A stretch of DNA of 60,196 nt from Martinezella tropici (GTDB lineage Bacteria; Pseudomonadota; Alphaproteobacteria; Rhizobiales; Rhizobiaceae): the NCBI RefSeq assembly GCF_003287875.1, contig NZ_QMKK01000018.1:1-60196 (forward strand), given 5' to 3'. Under the pieces are notes generated by a model, which saw only the letters and a program-made list of their open reading frames with translations, was not told where the DNA came from and made no database searches. Both the position numbers and the translations under genes were made by a program. Every line of letters begins with the position of its first letter. Position 1 is the stretch's first letter. Shown in pieces: positions 8,021 to 16,131 of the stretch.

Positions 8021-10947
8021 GCAGCTATCGCCTCTCCTCCGGCGGCTTGATAGACCGCTCCAAAACCGTTGCCTTCCGTTTCGACGGCCGGAATTTGACG
8101 GGTCATCCCGGCGACACGCTCGCCTCCGCCCTGCTCGCCAACGGCATCCAGCTCGTTGGCCGCAGCTTCAAATATCACCGACCGCGTGGCATTCTGACGG
8201 CGGGTACCGCCGAACCCAATGCACTTGTCACGACCGGTATCGGCGGTCGCACGGAAGCCAACACCCGTGCCACGATGATCGAGCTTCATGACGGGCTGAT
8301 CGCGCGCAGCCAGAACCGCTGGCCCTCGCTCGCCTTCGATGTCGGCGCTGTCAACCGCCTGCTGTCACCTTTCCTCAGCGCCGGCTTCTACTACAAGACC
8401 TTCATGTGGCCGGCCGCCTTCTGGGAGAAGGTCTATGAACCGCTGATCCGCAAGGCCGCCGGTCTCGGCAAGGCCTCTTATGAGGTCGATCCCGATTCCT
8501 ATGAGAAAAGCTGGGCACATTGCGATCTGCTCGTGATCGGCGCCGGGCCTGCGGGCCTTGCTGCGGCGCTGACGGCGGGGCGCGCCGGCGCGCGCGTCAT
8601 TCTCGCTGACGAAGGCTTTGCTCTCGGCGGCAGTTTGCTCTCAGAACGCAGCTCGTCCCTCAAGGATATGTTGGACGAACTCGACGGCCTGCCGAATGTG
8701 CAATGCCTGCCGCGCACGACGGTTATCGGCTGGTATGACGACAATGTCTTCGGCGCGGTCGAACGCGTGCAGAAGCATGTGGCGGCACCCGATCCACACC
8801 AGCCGGTCGAACGCCTTTGGCGTATCATCGCCAAGCAGGCGATCCTTGCGACCGGTGCCGAGGAGCGGCCGCTTGTCTTCGGCGGCAATGACATTCCAGG
8901 CGTGATGATATCAGGCGCCATGCGCAGCTATCTGAACCGGCAGGCCATCGCTCCCGGCAAAAGCACCGTGGTCTTCACGACAAACAGTTCCGGCTACCGC
9001 ACCGCCGCCGACCTCGAGGCCGCAGGCGTCGGCGTGGCCGCCATCGTCGATACGCGCGCCGATGGCGAACATTGGAACGGCAGGGCGCGGGTGCTGACCG
9101 GCGCTTGCATCATCGATGCGGTGGGCACCAAGCGCGTCCGCCGGGTCAAGATTGCGAGCGGCTCGGGCATACAGGAGATCGATGCCGATGCCCTCGCCAT
9201 GTCCGGCGGCTGGAGCCCGATCATCCATCTCGCCTGCCATCGCGGTGCCAAGCCGGTCTGGTCGGAAAAGCATGCGGCCTTCCTCGCGCCGGAAAGACAG
9301 GATGGCCTGCTGATTGCCGGCTCCGCGGCTGGCCTTGCCTCCACCGATAGCTGCCTTGGCGACGGAGCAATCAAAGCTGCCGAGGCACTGGAGGCAATCG
9401 GCTTCGGAGAGATCGCCCCCGCCTTTGCGTCAACGGAGGAGACATTGCCGGCTGCCAAGCCACTCTGGTTCGTCAACGGCGGCAAGGGCAAGGCTTTCGT
9501 CGACTATCAGAACGACGTGCACCTCAAGGATCTCGGCCTTGCCGTTCGCGAAGGCTATGGCGATGTCGAGCTTGCCAAGCGCTATACGACCAATGGCATG
9601 GCGACCGATCAGGGCAAGCTCTCCAATATCAATGCCATTGGCATCCTCGCCGAGGCCCGCGGTGTCTCCCCGGCCGAAGTCAGCACCACGACGTTTCGTC
9701 CCTTCTATACGCCGGTCTCTTTCGGGGCGCTGACGGGCGCCTCGCGCGGCAAGCACTTCCAACCCGCGCGCAAATCCCCTTTACACCAGTGGGCAAAGAA
9801 GAATGGCGCGATCTTCGTGGAGACCGGCCTTTGGTATCGCTCCTCCTGGTTTCCGCGCGAGGGTGAAAAAACCTGGCGCGAAAGTGTGGATCGCGAAGTG
9901 CTGAACATCCGCAGGAATGCCGGCATCTGCGATGTGTCGACGCTCGGCAAGATCGAGATCTTCGGCAGGGACGCGGCGACCTTCCTCGACCGCATCTACT
10001 GCAACGGCTTTGCCAAGCTGCCCGTCGGCAAGGCACGCTACGGCATCATGCTGCGCGAAGACGGCATGATCTATGACGACGGCACCACCAGCCGATTGAG
10101 CGACGATCATTTCTTCATGACTACGACGACGGCGCTTGCCGCTGGCGTGCTGACGCATCTGGAATTCTGCGCCCAGACGCTCTGGCCCGAGCTCGAGGTC
10201 TATTTTGCCTCCTCGACCGACCAATGGGCGCAGATGGCGGTAGCAGGCCCGAAATCGCGGGCGATCCTTTCCGAGATCGTCGACGAGGACATCTCCGATG
10301 CCGCCTTCCCCTTCATGAGCGCACGCACGGTTTCGCTATTCGGGGGCAAGCTCGAGGGCCGGCTTTTCCGCATATCCTTTTCCGGCGAGCTTGCCTACGA
10401 ACTTGGGGTGCCGGCGGCCTTTGGCGAGTCCGTCGCCGATGCCATCATGCAGGCGGGCCAGAAACATGAGATCTGCCCCTATGGCGCCGAAGCACTCGGC
10501 GTCCTGCGCATCGAGAAAGGCCATGTCACCCATGCCGAGATCAACGGCACGGTGACGCCAGGCGATCTCGGCTTTGCCCGAATGGTCTCGACGACGAAGC
10601 CCGATTTCATCGGCAAGGCGATGCTTGCCCGCGAGGGGCTTCAGGCCGCCGATCGTCCGCGCCTCGTCGGCATCAAGCCGCTGGATGCGGCCACGAGTTT
10701 CCGCACCGGCGCTCATATCCTTGCGGATGGCGCGGCGGCGGCGCTCGAAAACGACCAGGGCTATGTCACGTCAAGCGCCTTTTCACCGACCCTCGGTCAT
10801 ACGATCGGGTTGGCCCTGGTCAAGAACGGACCGGAGCGCATCGGCGAGAAGATCACCGTCTGGAACGGCCTTAGAGATGAATACACGAACGCGGTGATCT
10901 GCAGCCCCGTCTTCGTCGACCCTCAGAACGAGAAGCTCCATGCCTGA
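8017..10947 (+). CDS. soxA: Sarcosine oxidase / N-methylglutamate dehydrogenase, alpha subunit
   Basis: 976 residues, the normal alpha-subunit size. Residues about 20-85 resemble a 2Fe-2S ferredoxin-like fold (HPGDTLASALLANGIQLVGR). About 165-450 is the dinucleotide-binding oxidoreductase part with VIGAGPAGLAAALTAGRAGA. From about 590 to the end lies the aminomethyltransferase (GcvT-like) folate-binding domain, with NAGICDVSTLGKIEIFG and EALGVLRIEKGHV. The folate domain captures the methylene released by oxidation as 5,10-methylene-tetrahydrofolate, which links to purU at the far end of the cluster. It overlaps soxD by 4 bp and soxG by 8 bp. Confidence 0.9.
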   Translation: MSSYRLSSGGLIDRSKTVAFRFDGRNLTGHPGDTLASALLANGIQLVGRSFKYHRPRGILTAGTAEPNALVTTGIGGRTEANTRATMIELHDGLIARSQNRWPSLAFDVGAVNRLLSPFLSAGFYYKTFMWPAAFWEKVYEPLIRKAAGLGKASYEVDPDSYEKSWAHCDLLVIGAGPAGLAAALTAGRAGARVILADEGFALGGSLLSERSSSLKDMLDELDGLPNVQCLPRTTVIGWYDDNVFGAVERVQKHVAAPDPHQPVERLWRIIAKQAILATGAEERPLVFGGNDIPGVMISGAMRSYLNRQAIAPGKSTVVFTTNSSGYRTAADLEAAGVGVAAIVDTRADGEHWNGRARVLTGACIIDAVGTKRVRRVKIASGSGIQEIDADALAMSGGWSPIIHLACHRGAKPVWSEKHAAFLAPERQDGLLIAGSAAGLASTDSCLGDGAIKAAEALEAIGFGEIAPAFASTEETLPAAKPLWFVNGGKGKAFVDYQNDVHLKDLGLAVREGYGDVELAKRYTTNGMATDQGKLSNINAIGILAEARGVSPAEVSTTTFRPFYTPVSFGALTGASRGKHFQPARKSPLHQWAKKNGAIFVETGLWYRSSWFPREGEKTWRESVDREVLNIRRNAGICDVSTLGKIEIFGRDAATFLDRIYCNGFAKLPVGKARYGIMLREDGMIYDDGTTSRLSDDHFFMTTTTALAAGVLTHLEFCAQTLWPELEVYFASSTDQWAQMAVAGPKSRAILSEIVDEDISDAAFPFMSARTVSLFGGKLEGRLFRISFSGELAYELGVPAAFGESVADAIMQAGQKHEICPYGAEALGVLRIEKGHVTHAEINGTVTPGDLGFARMVSTTKPDFIGKAMLAREGLQAADRPRLVGIKPLDAATSFRTGAHILADGAAAALENDQGYVTSSAFSPTLGHTIGLALVKNGPERIGEKITVWNGLRDEYTNAVICSPVFVDPQNEKLHA

Positions 10948-11485
10948 TTTGCCCATATATAGACCGGTTCTGGCCGGCAAGGCCACTGTGGGTGGCGACA
11001 CCATCCGGCTGGAAGCCCTGCCCGAGAGGCACCTCCTGCATGTGATGGGCACGACGACGAGAGAGGAGATCGAGGCGCATCTTCTGGCGGCCGGCCTCAA
11101 GGAAAGCTCCGTGCGCCCGGCCGGGTACCGGCAATGGTTCATCACCGGCAATGATCGGCTTTCCGATATTCACCTGCGGGCATTGACCGGAGCGCTTGCG
11201 GGCCGCGCCTTCATCTGCGACCAGAGCCATGGCCGTATCCGTATCCGCGTCTCGGGCCTCAATGCCACTCGAGTGCTCAACAAAGGCACGGCGGTCGATC
11301 TGCATCCATCAGCCTTTCCTGTGGGAAGCACGGCGATGACGCTCTTTGGTCACATCTCCATCCAGCTCACGCGCACCGGTGCGGATGATTTCGAGCTGAC
11401 GGTGCTGCGCAGTTTTGCGGAATCACTTCATGAAGAGCTCGAGGCACTGGCTCTTGCCCATGGCGCCAAGCGCCTTACAGCCTGA
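10940..11485 (+). CDS. soxG: Sarcosine oxidase / N-methylglutamate dehydrogenase, gamma subunit
   Basis: 181 residues starting MPDLPIYRPVLAGKATVGGD, in the last position of the soxBDAG operon. The fold resembles a reduced aminomethyltransferase: RPAGYRQWFITGN, VDLHPSAFPVGSTAMTLFGH and FELTVLRSFAESLHEEL match gamma-subunit features. It forms part of the folate-accepting side of the tetramer with SoxA. The reading frame overlaps the soxA end by 8 bp. Confidence 0.86.
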   Translation: MPDLPIYRPVLAGKATVGGDTIRLEALPERHLLHVMGTTTREEIEAHLLAAGLKESSVRPAGYRQWFITGNDRLSDIHLRALTGALAGRAFICDQSHGRIRIRVSGLNATRVLNKGTAVDLHPSAFPVGSTAMTLFGHISIQLTRTGADDFELTVLRSFAESLHEELEALALAHGAKRLTA

Positions 11486-11794
11486 ACGACATTGCCCGCC
11501 GAGGGCAGTGATTCGCTCCAGCCGTGCCGTCCGCACCGATATCGAGAGCGTTGCCAATTCAGTTATATCTCGCGTTTTGCTACCAAAAGTGTGAGTAAAC
11601 GTATCGGGCAACTGTTACGATGCGACGAAATAAATATAATGGAATCAAATAGCTAAATATCTTCAGCCTGACATGATTTCGTCATACGCTGATCAGCCAT
11701 TACGCCTTAATCTCTGGACGGTCTGACAGAATCGTGTTCTACCTTTTGTCGGGCATAGGTCGGCAAACCGGCATTGAGCCGCCAAGAGGGACAA
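11486..11794. promoter_or_regulatory. soxG-repA intergenic region with repA control sequences
   Basis: This 309-bp gap has a short hairpin TGCCC/GGGCA (11493-11507) just after soxG, a possible weak terminator. The middle (about 11560-11670) is AT-rich and should contain the repA promoter and RepA/RepB operator. The pair GCTACCA (11579-11585) and GTGAGTAAA (11591-11599) recurs at 20971-20998. No open frame here looks real. Confidence 0.5.
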
Positions 11795-13018
11795 ATGGCG
11801 ATAGCAGAGCGCATGGAGACAATAGCTCCTTCCAAGGAAGATGCAGGCGGCAAAATTGCGCGCCATGCAAACCTGCTGTCGGGCCAGTTGCAGCAGCTCA
11901 GAACCCGGATGTATCCGCCGAAGTCCGAAAAAATACTCCGGCAGTTCCTGACCAATGAAGTGTCCAAGCTGACATCGATCCCGGATTCGACCCTGAAACT
12001 GATGTCGAGCGAGGGACGGGGGCCTTCGCCGAGCCGGTTGGAGAACAACCATCGGGTCTACACACTCGCACAGATCAATGAATTGCGTGAATTGTTTGCA
12101 AAGCAGAAGCCGTCCGATGCCCTGCGGTTCCTGCCGCGCCGCCGCCCGGGCGAACATCTTCAAGTGTTGGCGATCGCCAATTTCAAGGGCGGCAGCGCCA
12201 AGACGACCACCAGCGTTCATCTCGCGCATTATCTTGCGCTTCACGGCTATCGCGTCCTTGCGCTCGACCTCGATCCGCAAGCGTCGCTTTCGGCCATGTT
12301 CGGAGCGCAGCCGGAAGTCGATGTCGGTGCAAACGAAACCATCTATGCAGCCTTGAGATATGACCAGTCCGAAAGACGGTCGATCCGCGAGATCATCCGC
12401 AAGACCTATTTCGATGGCATCGACCTCATTCCGGGCAATCTGGAGGTCATGGAATATGAACATGAGACCCCTCGTGTTCTGGCGCAGAAATCGGGTGCCG
12501 GCGCCATCTTTTTCGAGCGGCTCAAGCTTGCGCTTGCCGAAGTCGAAGCAGATTACGATATCGTCATCCTGGATACGCCTCCTTCGCTCGGCTTCCTGAC
12601 GCTGAGCGCGATCTACGCGGCGACAAGCATGATCATCACCGTGCATCCGGCCATGCTGGATGTCGCGTCGATGAGCCAATTCCTGCTGATGATGGGCGAT
12701 CTGATCAACGTGCTCAATGAAAGCGGCGCCCAGCTCGACCAGGACTTCATTCGCTATCTGGTCACGCGCCACGATCCAAACGACGCGCCGCAGTCGCAGG
12801 TGGTTGCAATGCTGCGCCATCTGTTCGGTTCCGATGTCCTGTTGCCGACGGCGATCGAAAGCACTGCCGTCGAGGCTGCCGGTCTTGCCAAACGCTCCGT
12901 TTACGAACTCGAGATGGGCCAGATCGGTCGCGATACGCAGAAGCGCGCGCGGGAAGCCGTGGATGCGGTCAACGAGGCGATCGTTCAACTCATCAACGCA
13001 AGTTGGGGGCGTGGATGA
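11795..13018 (+). CDS. repA: Plasmid partitioning ATPase RepA (ParA type)
   Basis: The ATG at 11795 is chosen because AGAGGG lies 6-11 bases before it; this gives 407 residues. Residues 20-115 are the N-terminal DNA-binding extension of RepA. The ATPase core begins with IANFKGGSAKTTTSVHLA (deviant Walker A, about residues 128-145) and has DYDIVILDTPPSLGFLTL as Walker B. RepA drives segregation of the replicon and, with RepB, represses its own operon. Its stop overlaps the repB start (ATGA), the usual repABC arrangement. It marks the window as part of a repABC plasmid or chromid. Confidence 0.95.
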   Translation: MAIAERMETIAPSKEDAGGKIARHANLLSGQLQQLRTRMYPPKSEKILRQFLTNEVSKLTSIPDSTLKLMSSEGRGPSPSRLENNHRVYTLAQINELRELFAKQKPSDALRFLPRRRPGEHLQVLAIANFKGGSAKTTTSVHLAHYLALHGYRVLALDLDPQASLSAMFGAQPEVDVGANETIYAALRYDQSERRSIREIIRKTYFDGIDLIPGNLEVMEYEHETPRVLAQKSGAGAIFFERLKLALAEVEADYDIVILDTPPSLGFLTLSAIYAATSMIITVHPAMLDVASMSQFLLMMGDLINVLNESGAQLDQDFIRYLVTRHDPNDAPQSQVVAMLRHLFGSDVLLPTAIESTAVEAAGLAKRSVYELEMGQIGRDTQKRAREAVDAVNEAIVQLINASWGRG

Positions 13019-14043
13019 GCAAGAGCCCAAGGAAATCGATCGTCGCAAGTTTCGGTCTTCTTTCTGCCGAGTTGGAAGGTAGCGACGCTGCTATTGAACA
13101 GCCTTCGCCTGCCCCTGCCCCCGCAGCACAGCCCGGTCGTGTCGGCGCAGGCGTCATCGGGGCCGCGCATCGTGCCATTGGCGACATTCGCGCGGAACGT
13201 GACCGGTTGCGGGCCATCGTCGAATCCGGTGAAGGCTGGATCCAGGATCTGGATCCTCACATCATCGATCCATCCCCCTATCCGGATCGTCTGCCGGACG
13301 ACAATCCGCATGATTTCGAGACATTCAAGCGCTCGATCGAGGAGGAAGGCCAGAAGGTTCCGATCCAGGTCCGGAGACATCCGTCTTCGGCCGACCGATA
13401 TCAGGTGGTCTATGGTCATCGCAGATGGCGAGCTGCTCTAGAGCTCGGCCGTAGCGTCCGGGCCATAGAAGTCGAGATTTCGGATCTCGATCTCGTTCTC
13501 GCGCAGGGCATCGAGAATGCCAACAGGCAGGATCTGACATGGATCGAGCGCGCGTTGTTCGCCTCGCGCATGGACGATGCCGGCATCAAGGCGCGGCACA
13601 TCTATGCGGCACTCTCGATCGAGGATGCCGAGCTGGCGCGGATGCGCAGCGTCTATCGGGCAATTCCGGCCGATGTGATCGAAGCGATCGGCAGAGCGCC
13701 GAAAGTCGGCCGTCCACGTTGGCTGGAACTGGTCAAGGCCGTTTCCGCACAGCCGGATGCGCTGCAGGTGGTTCGCGCCGCCCTGTCCGATGCAAATGAG
13801 ACAAAGGAAACCTCGGACGAAAGATTCCAGCTGGCGTTGAATGCGATCAAGCCCCGCGCCGGTTCTCGCAACACCCAGGTGCCGATTTCCGATGCGTCGG
13901 GAACGAGGCTGGGAGCGTGCGTGATATCGCCGCGTGAGATGCGGATCTCCGGCGAGGGTAAGCTGGGAACAGAATTCATAAAGTTTATCGAGGAGGAGTT
14001 GCCCGACCTGGTCGAGCGCTTCACTCGCCGGAAAAAGTCGTAA
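13015..14043 (+). CDS. repB: Plasmid partitioning protein RepB (ParB type)
   Basis: 342 residues starting MSKSPRKSIVASFGLLSAEL. RVPIQ-type ParB nuclease/CTPase-domain blocks are visible as KVPIQVRRHPS and YQVVYGHRRWRAALELG (about residues 115-145). NRQDLTWIERALFASRMDDA leads into the helix-turn-helix region. The basic C-terminal end (RFTRRKKS) is family-typical. RepB binds a palindromic centromere (parS) and helps RepA repress the operon. A palindrome begins immediately after its stop codon, and two related palindromes lie at 22 kb. Confidence 0.94.
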   Translation: MSKSPRKSIVASFGLLSAELEGSDAAIEQPSPAPAPAAQPGRVGAGVIGAAHRAIGDIRAERDRLRAIVESGEGWIQDLDPHIIDPSPYPDRLPDDNPHDFETFKRSIEEEGQKVPIQVRRHPSSADRYQVVYGHRRWRAALELGRSVRAIEVEISDLDLVLAQGIENANRQDLTWIERALFASRMDDAGIKARHIYAALSIEDAELARMRSVYRAIPADVIEAIGRAPKVGRPRWLELVKAVSAQPDALQVVRAALSDANETKETSDERFQLALNAIKPRAGSRNTQVPISDASGTRLGACVISPREMRISGEGKLGTEFIKFIEEELPDLVERFTRRKKS

Positions 14044-14044
14044 C

Positions 14045-14062
14045 CCCTGACACCTGTCAGGG
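14045..14062. repeat. Palindrome directly after repB, candidate parS or terminator
   Basis: CCCTGACAC/CTGTCAGGG forms an inverted repeat with a mismatched centre and is followed by a run of six T. It begins one base after the repB stop. Its arms are the same as those of the perfect palindromes at 22063-22088 and 22191-22222. Recurrence away from a gene end argues for a protein-binding site such as parS. The T-run also permits a terminator function between repB and repC. Confidence 0.6.
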
Positions 14063-14091
14063 TTTTTTCAGATCGGAAAGGAAGTCTAGCA

Positions 14092-14146
14092 AAAGAAAAA
14101 AGGCCCCCAAACGTTGCCGTCGTGGAAGCCTTCTCTTCAATGTAGC
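14092..14146 (-). ncRNA. Antisense counter-transcribed RNA (ctRNA, IncA type) between repB and repC
   Basis: On the minus strand a promoter (TTGACT at 14176-14181, 17-bp spacer, GATTCT at 14153-14158) predicts a start near 14146. A terminator follows: AAGGCTTCC (14124-14132) pairs with GGGGGCCTT (14100-14108, two G-T pairs) and is followed by TTTTCTTTT. The predicted RNA is about 55 nt. repABC replicons of rhizobia encode such an RNA here; it limits RepC synthesis and determines incompatibility. The ends are inferred from sequence. Confidence 0.78.
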
Positions 14147-14152
14147 AACTGA

Positions 14153-14181
14153 AGAATCGCATTTCCACGAATCCCAGTCAA
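14153..14181 (-). promoter_or_regulatory. Promoter of the ctRNA
   Basis: TTGACT and GATTCT on the minus strand are separated by exactly 17 bp. The -35 is near consensus and the -10 is weaker. Confidence 0.6.
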
Positions 14182-14241
14182 GAGTTTTTGGCACCGTTTT
14201 TTTGGTGAGCGGATTTCTTTTGCCTTACGAGGGTGAGGGAA

Positions 14242-15465
14242 ATGCAGAATGGAAGTGTAACGACGCCCTTTGGGCGGCGGCCGATGTCGCTTGCCCTGGT
14301 GCTGCGGCAGGTCGCTACGGCTGAAATCGCGCCTGGCAAGACGGCTGACAAGTGGAAGGTCTTTCGGGATGCGTCCGAGGCCAGAGAGCTGCTGGGATTG
14401 CAGGATCGTAGCCTGGCGGTGCTCGATGCATTGCTGAGTTTTTATCCCGATAACGAGCTGCGCCAGGATGCGCAGCTTATCGTCTTCCCTTCCAATGCGC
14501 AGCTGACCTTGCGCGCCCACGGCATTGCCGGGGCTACGCTTCGCAGGCATCTCGCGCTTCTCGTCGAGGCTGGACTGATCGTTCGCAAGGACAGCGCCAA
14601 TGGCAAGCGCTATGCCAGGAAGGACAGGACGGGTGAAATCGAGAACGCTTTCGGCTTCGACATCTCGCCGCTTCTGCTGCGGGCAGAGGAACTTGCAGGC
14701 ATGGCGCAGAAGGTGGCAGCAGATCGCCTCGCATTCCGACGTGCCAAGGAAAGCCTGACGATCTGCCGGCGCGATGTGCGAAAGCTCATTACGGCCGCGA
14801 TCGAGGAAGGTGTCGCGGGCAACTGGGCAATGATCGAAGATGTTTATACCCGCCTCGTCGGGCACATTCCGCGCTCTCCCACGATGTCAGAGGTTGCCGG
14901 CATCCTCGAAGAGATGGAGCTTCTGCGAAACGAGATCGTCAACCTTCTGGAAAACCAGCAAAAAGCTACAAAAAATAGCACCAATGATGCTCATATTGAG
15001 CGTCACATACAGAGTTCGAATCCCGAATCCATTTATGAACTTGAACCAAGCTCTCGAAAAGAGCTGGGAGCGATGCCCGAGAGGAAAAGCCGGCTGCACA
15101 GCGAGACGATGCGAACGTTCCCATTGGGTTTGGTGCTGAAAGCTTGCCCGGAAATTACTGCCTACGGGCCGAATGGGGCCATCGGCAATTGGCGGGAGCT
15201 GATGTCTGCCGCAGTCGTGGTTCGATCGATGCTGGGCGTCAGCCCTTCGGCCTATCAGGAAGCCTGCGAAACGATGGGAGCTGAGAATGCCGCAACAACG
15301 GTCGCCTGCATTCTTGAGCGGTCGGGACACATCAATTCCGCCGGTGCCTACCTGCGGGACCTCACGATGAAGGCGAAGCGCGGCGAGTTCTCTGTCGGGC
15401 CGGCAATTATCGCTTTGCTCAGAGCAAACGGCCATGGCGACTATGTGACGGGAAAAGCCTCATGA
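14242..15465 (+). CDS. repC: Replication initiator RepC
   Basis: The start at MQNGSVTTPFGRRPMSLALV (407 residues) follows GAGGGTGAGGG, a strong ribosome site; a GTG three codons upstream is less likely. RepC family blocks include FRDASEARELLGLQDRSLAV, the HTH-like RAHGIAGATLRRHLALLVEA and GRCRRDV-type helices. The C-terminal half contains GPNGAIGNWRELMSAA and GVSPSAYQEACETMG. RepC is the initiator of repABC replicons and acts mostly on an origin inside its own gene. Translation is probably limited by the upstream ctRNA. Confidence 0.94.
   Translation: MQNGSVTTPFGRRPMSLALVLRQVATAEIAPGKTADKWKVFRDASEARELLGLQDRSLAVLDALLSFYPDNELRQDAQLIVFPSNAQLTLRAHGIAGATLRRHLALLVEAGLIVRKDSANGKRYARKDRTGEIENAFGFDISPLLLRAEELAGMAQKVAADRLAFRRAKESLTICRRDVRKLITAAIEEGVAGNWAMIEDVYTRLVGHIPRSPTMSEVAGILEEMELLRNEIVNLLENQQKATKNSTNDAHIERHIQSSNPESIYELEPSSRKELGAMPERKSRLHSETMRTFPLGLVLKACPEITAYGPNGAIGNWRELMSAAVVVRSMLGVSPSAYQEACETMGAENAATTVACILERSGHINSAGAYLRDLTMKAKRGEFSVGPAIIALLRANGHGDYVTGKAS
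14955..15055. other. Probable origin of replication inside repC
   Basis: The stretch coding for the linker between the two RepC halves is clearly AT-richer than its surroundings (for example CAAAAAGCTACAAAAAATAG). In studied repABC replicons the origin lies in such an AT-rich part of repC. The exact limits are inferred. Confidence 0.5.
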
Positions 15466-15558
15466 ACTCATCGCTTCTGGATATGCTCTGTTTGCTGCGG
15501 GCCAGGACGGGGTTGGCGCGACGACAGATTGACCGCTTGTCTTTCCCACAAACAATAG

Positions 15559-15587
15559 GGCCACAGCCGGAGTATTGAGCTGTGGCC
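15559..15587 (+). terminator. Hairpin downstream of repC
   Basis: GGCCACAGC (15559-15567) and GCTGTGGCC (15579-15587) form a perfect 9-bp stem with an 11-nt loop, 94 bp after repC. There is no T-run, so it may be a terminator for either convergent gene or a structural element. The 161 bp between repC and the next gene hold nothing else recognised. Confidence 0.45.
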
Positions 15588-15626
15588 GAGGGATGCGATC
15601 GAAGATGTTCGATCACAAATGCGGAC

Positions 15627-15800
15627 TTAACGGCAGACGCGTTCCTTGCGAATAACCCAATGACCATGAACCTTGTGCTTCACGGTCTTGACGAAGCAGT
15701 CACGATGATGATGGCGGTGGAACGGAGCCGCCTGGGACGGAGCACTAACGGCAACGACGGATGCCAGGGCTATGGCGGAAGCAAGAAGCAGGTTTTTCAT
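15627..15800 (-). CDS. Small secreted His-rich protein
   Basis: A 57-residue product starting MKNLLLASAIALASVVAVSA, a clear signal peptide with likely cleavage after SQAA. The mature part (PFHRHHHRDCFVKTVKHKVH) is basic and His-rich with two cysteines. GAGGAC lies upstream of the ATG. Similar short proteins, apparently exported, are common in rhizobial genomes but have no known role. The mature His cluster could bind metal, which is only a guess. It is convergent with repC, and no operon partner is visible. Confidence 0.65.
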   Translation of the reverse strand: MKNLLLASAIALASVVAVSAPSQAAPFHRHHHRDCFVKTVKHKVHGHWVIRKERVCR

Positions 15801-16131
15801 ATCGGTCCTCGTAAGCATTGGGGGTTGATGCTGCGCGATAACGCCTGACTTTGATGCCCCAATTCGCCTTAACTGAAAATGAATAGCATGCTTACAAATT
15901 TGTAATGCTCCGGTGATGCCCATGGGAAGGGAGCGCCGGATTGAGAGTCGATACGAGCGAAGATCGCATATCTCTGCCTTTTGCGAGAGGGATGACATTG
16001 TTCCCTCCCCTTCTCTTTCGTGATCTTGCCAGTTGATTTTCCGCTGGGCAACCGAGGGTGTTTACGATCGCTGCCTGTCCGCGGCCCGAAAGTCGCCATC
16101 GATTATCGAGGCAGACCTGCGGTCTCGCTCG
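15801..16131. other. Gene-free stretch
   Basis: This 331-bp interval lies upstream of the small secreted gene and downstream of the leftward efflux gene. It should contain the promoter for the small protein near 15810-15870. I see no convincing open frame, repeat or RNA. Confidence 0.4.

Noticed and set aside
11693..13048. 451-codon minus-strand frame opposite repA
   Set aside because: RepA motifs are unambiguous on the plus strand; the opposite frame has no recognised domain.
14045..14068. Palindrome after repB as a plain terminator only
   Set aside because: A terminator is possible because of the T-run, but perfect copies of its core recur at 22 kb away from gene ends, so a binding-site role was kept as the main reading.
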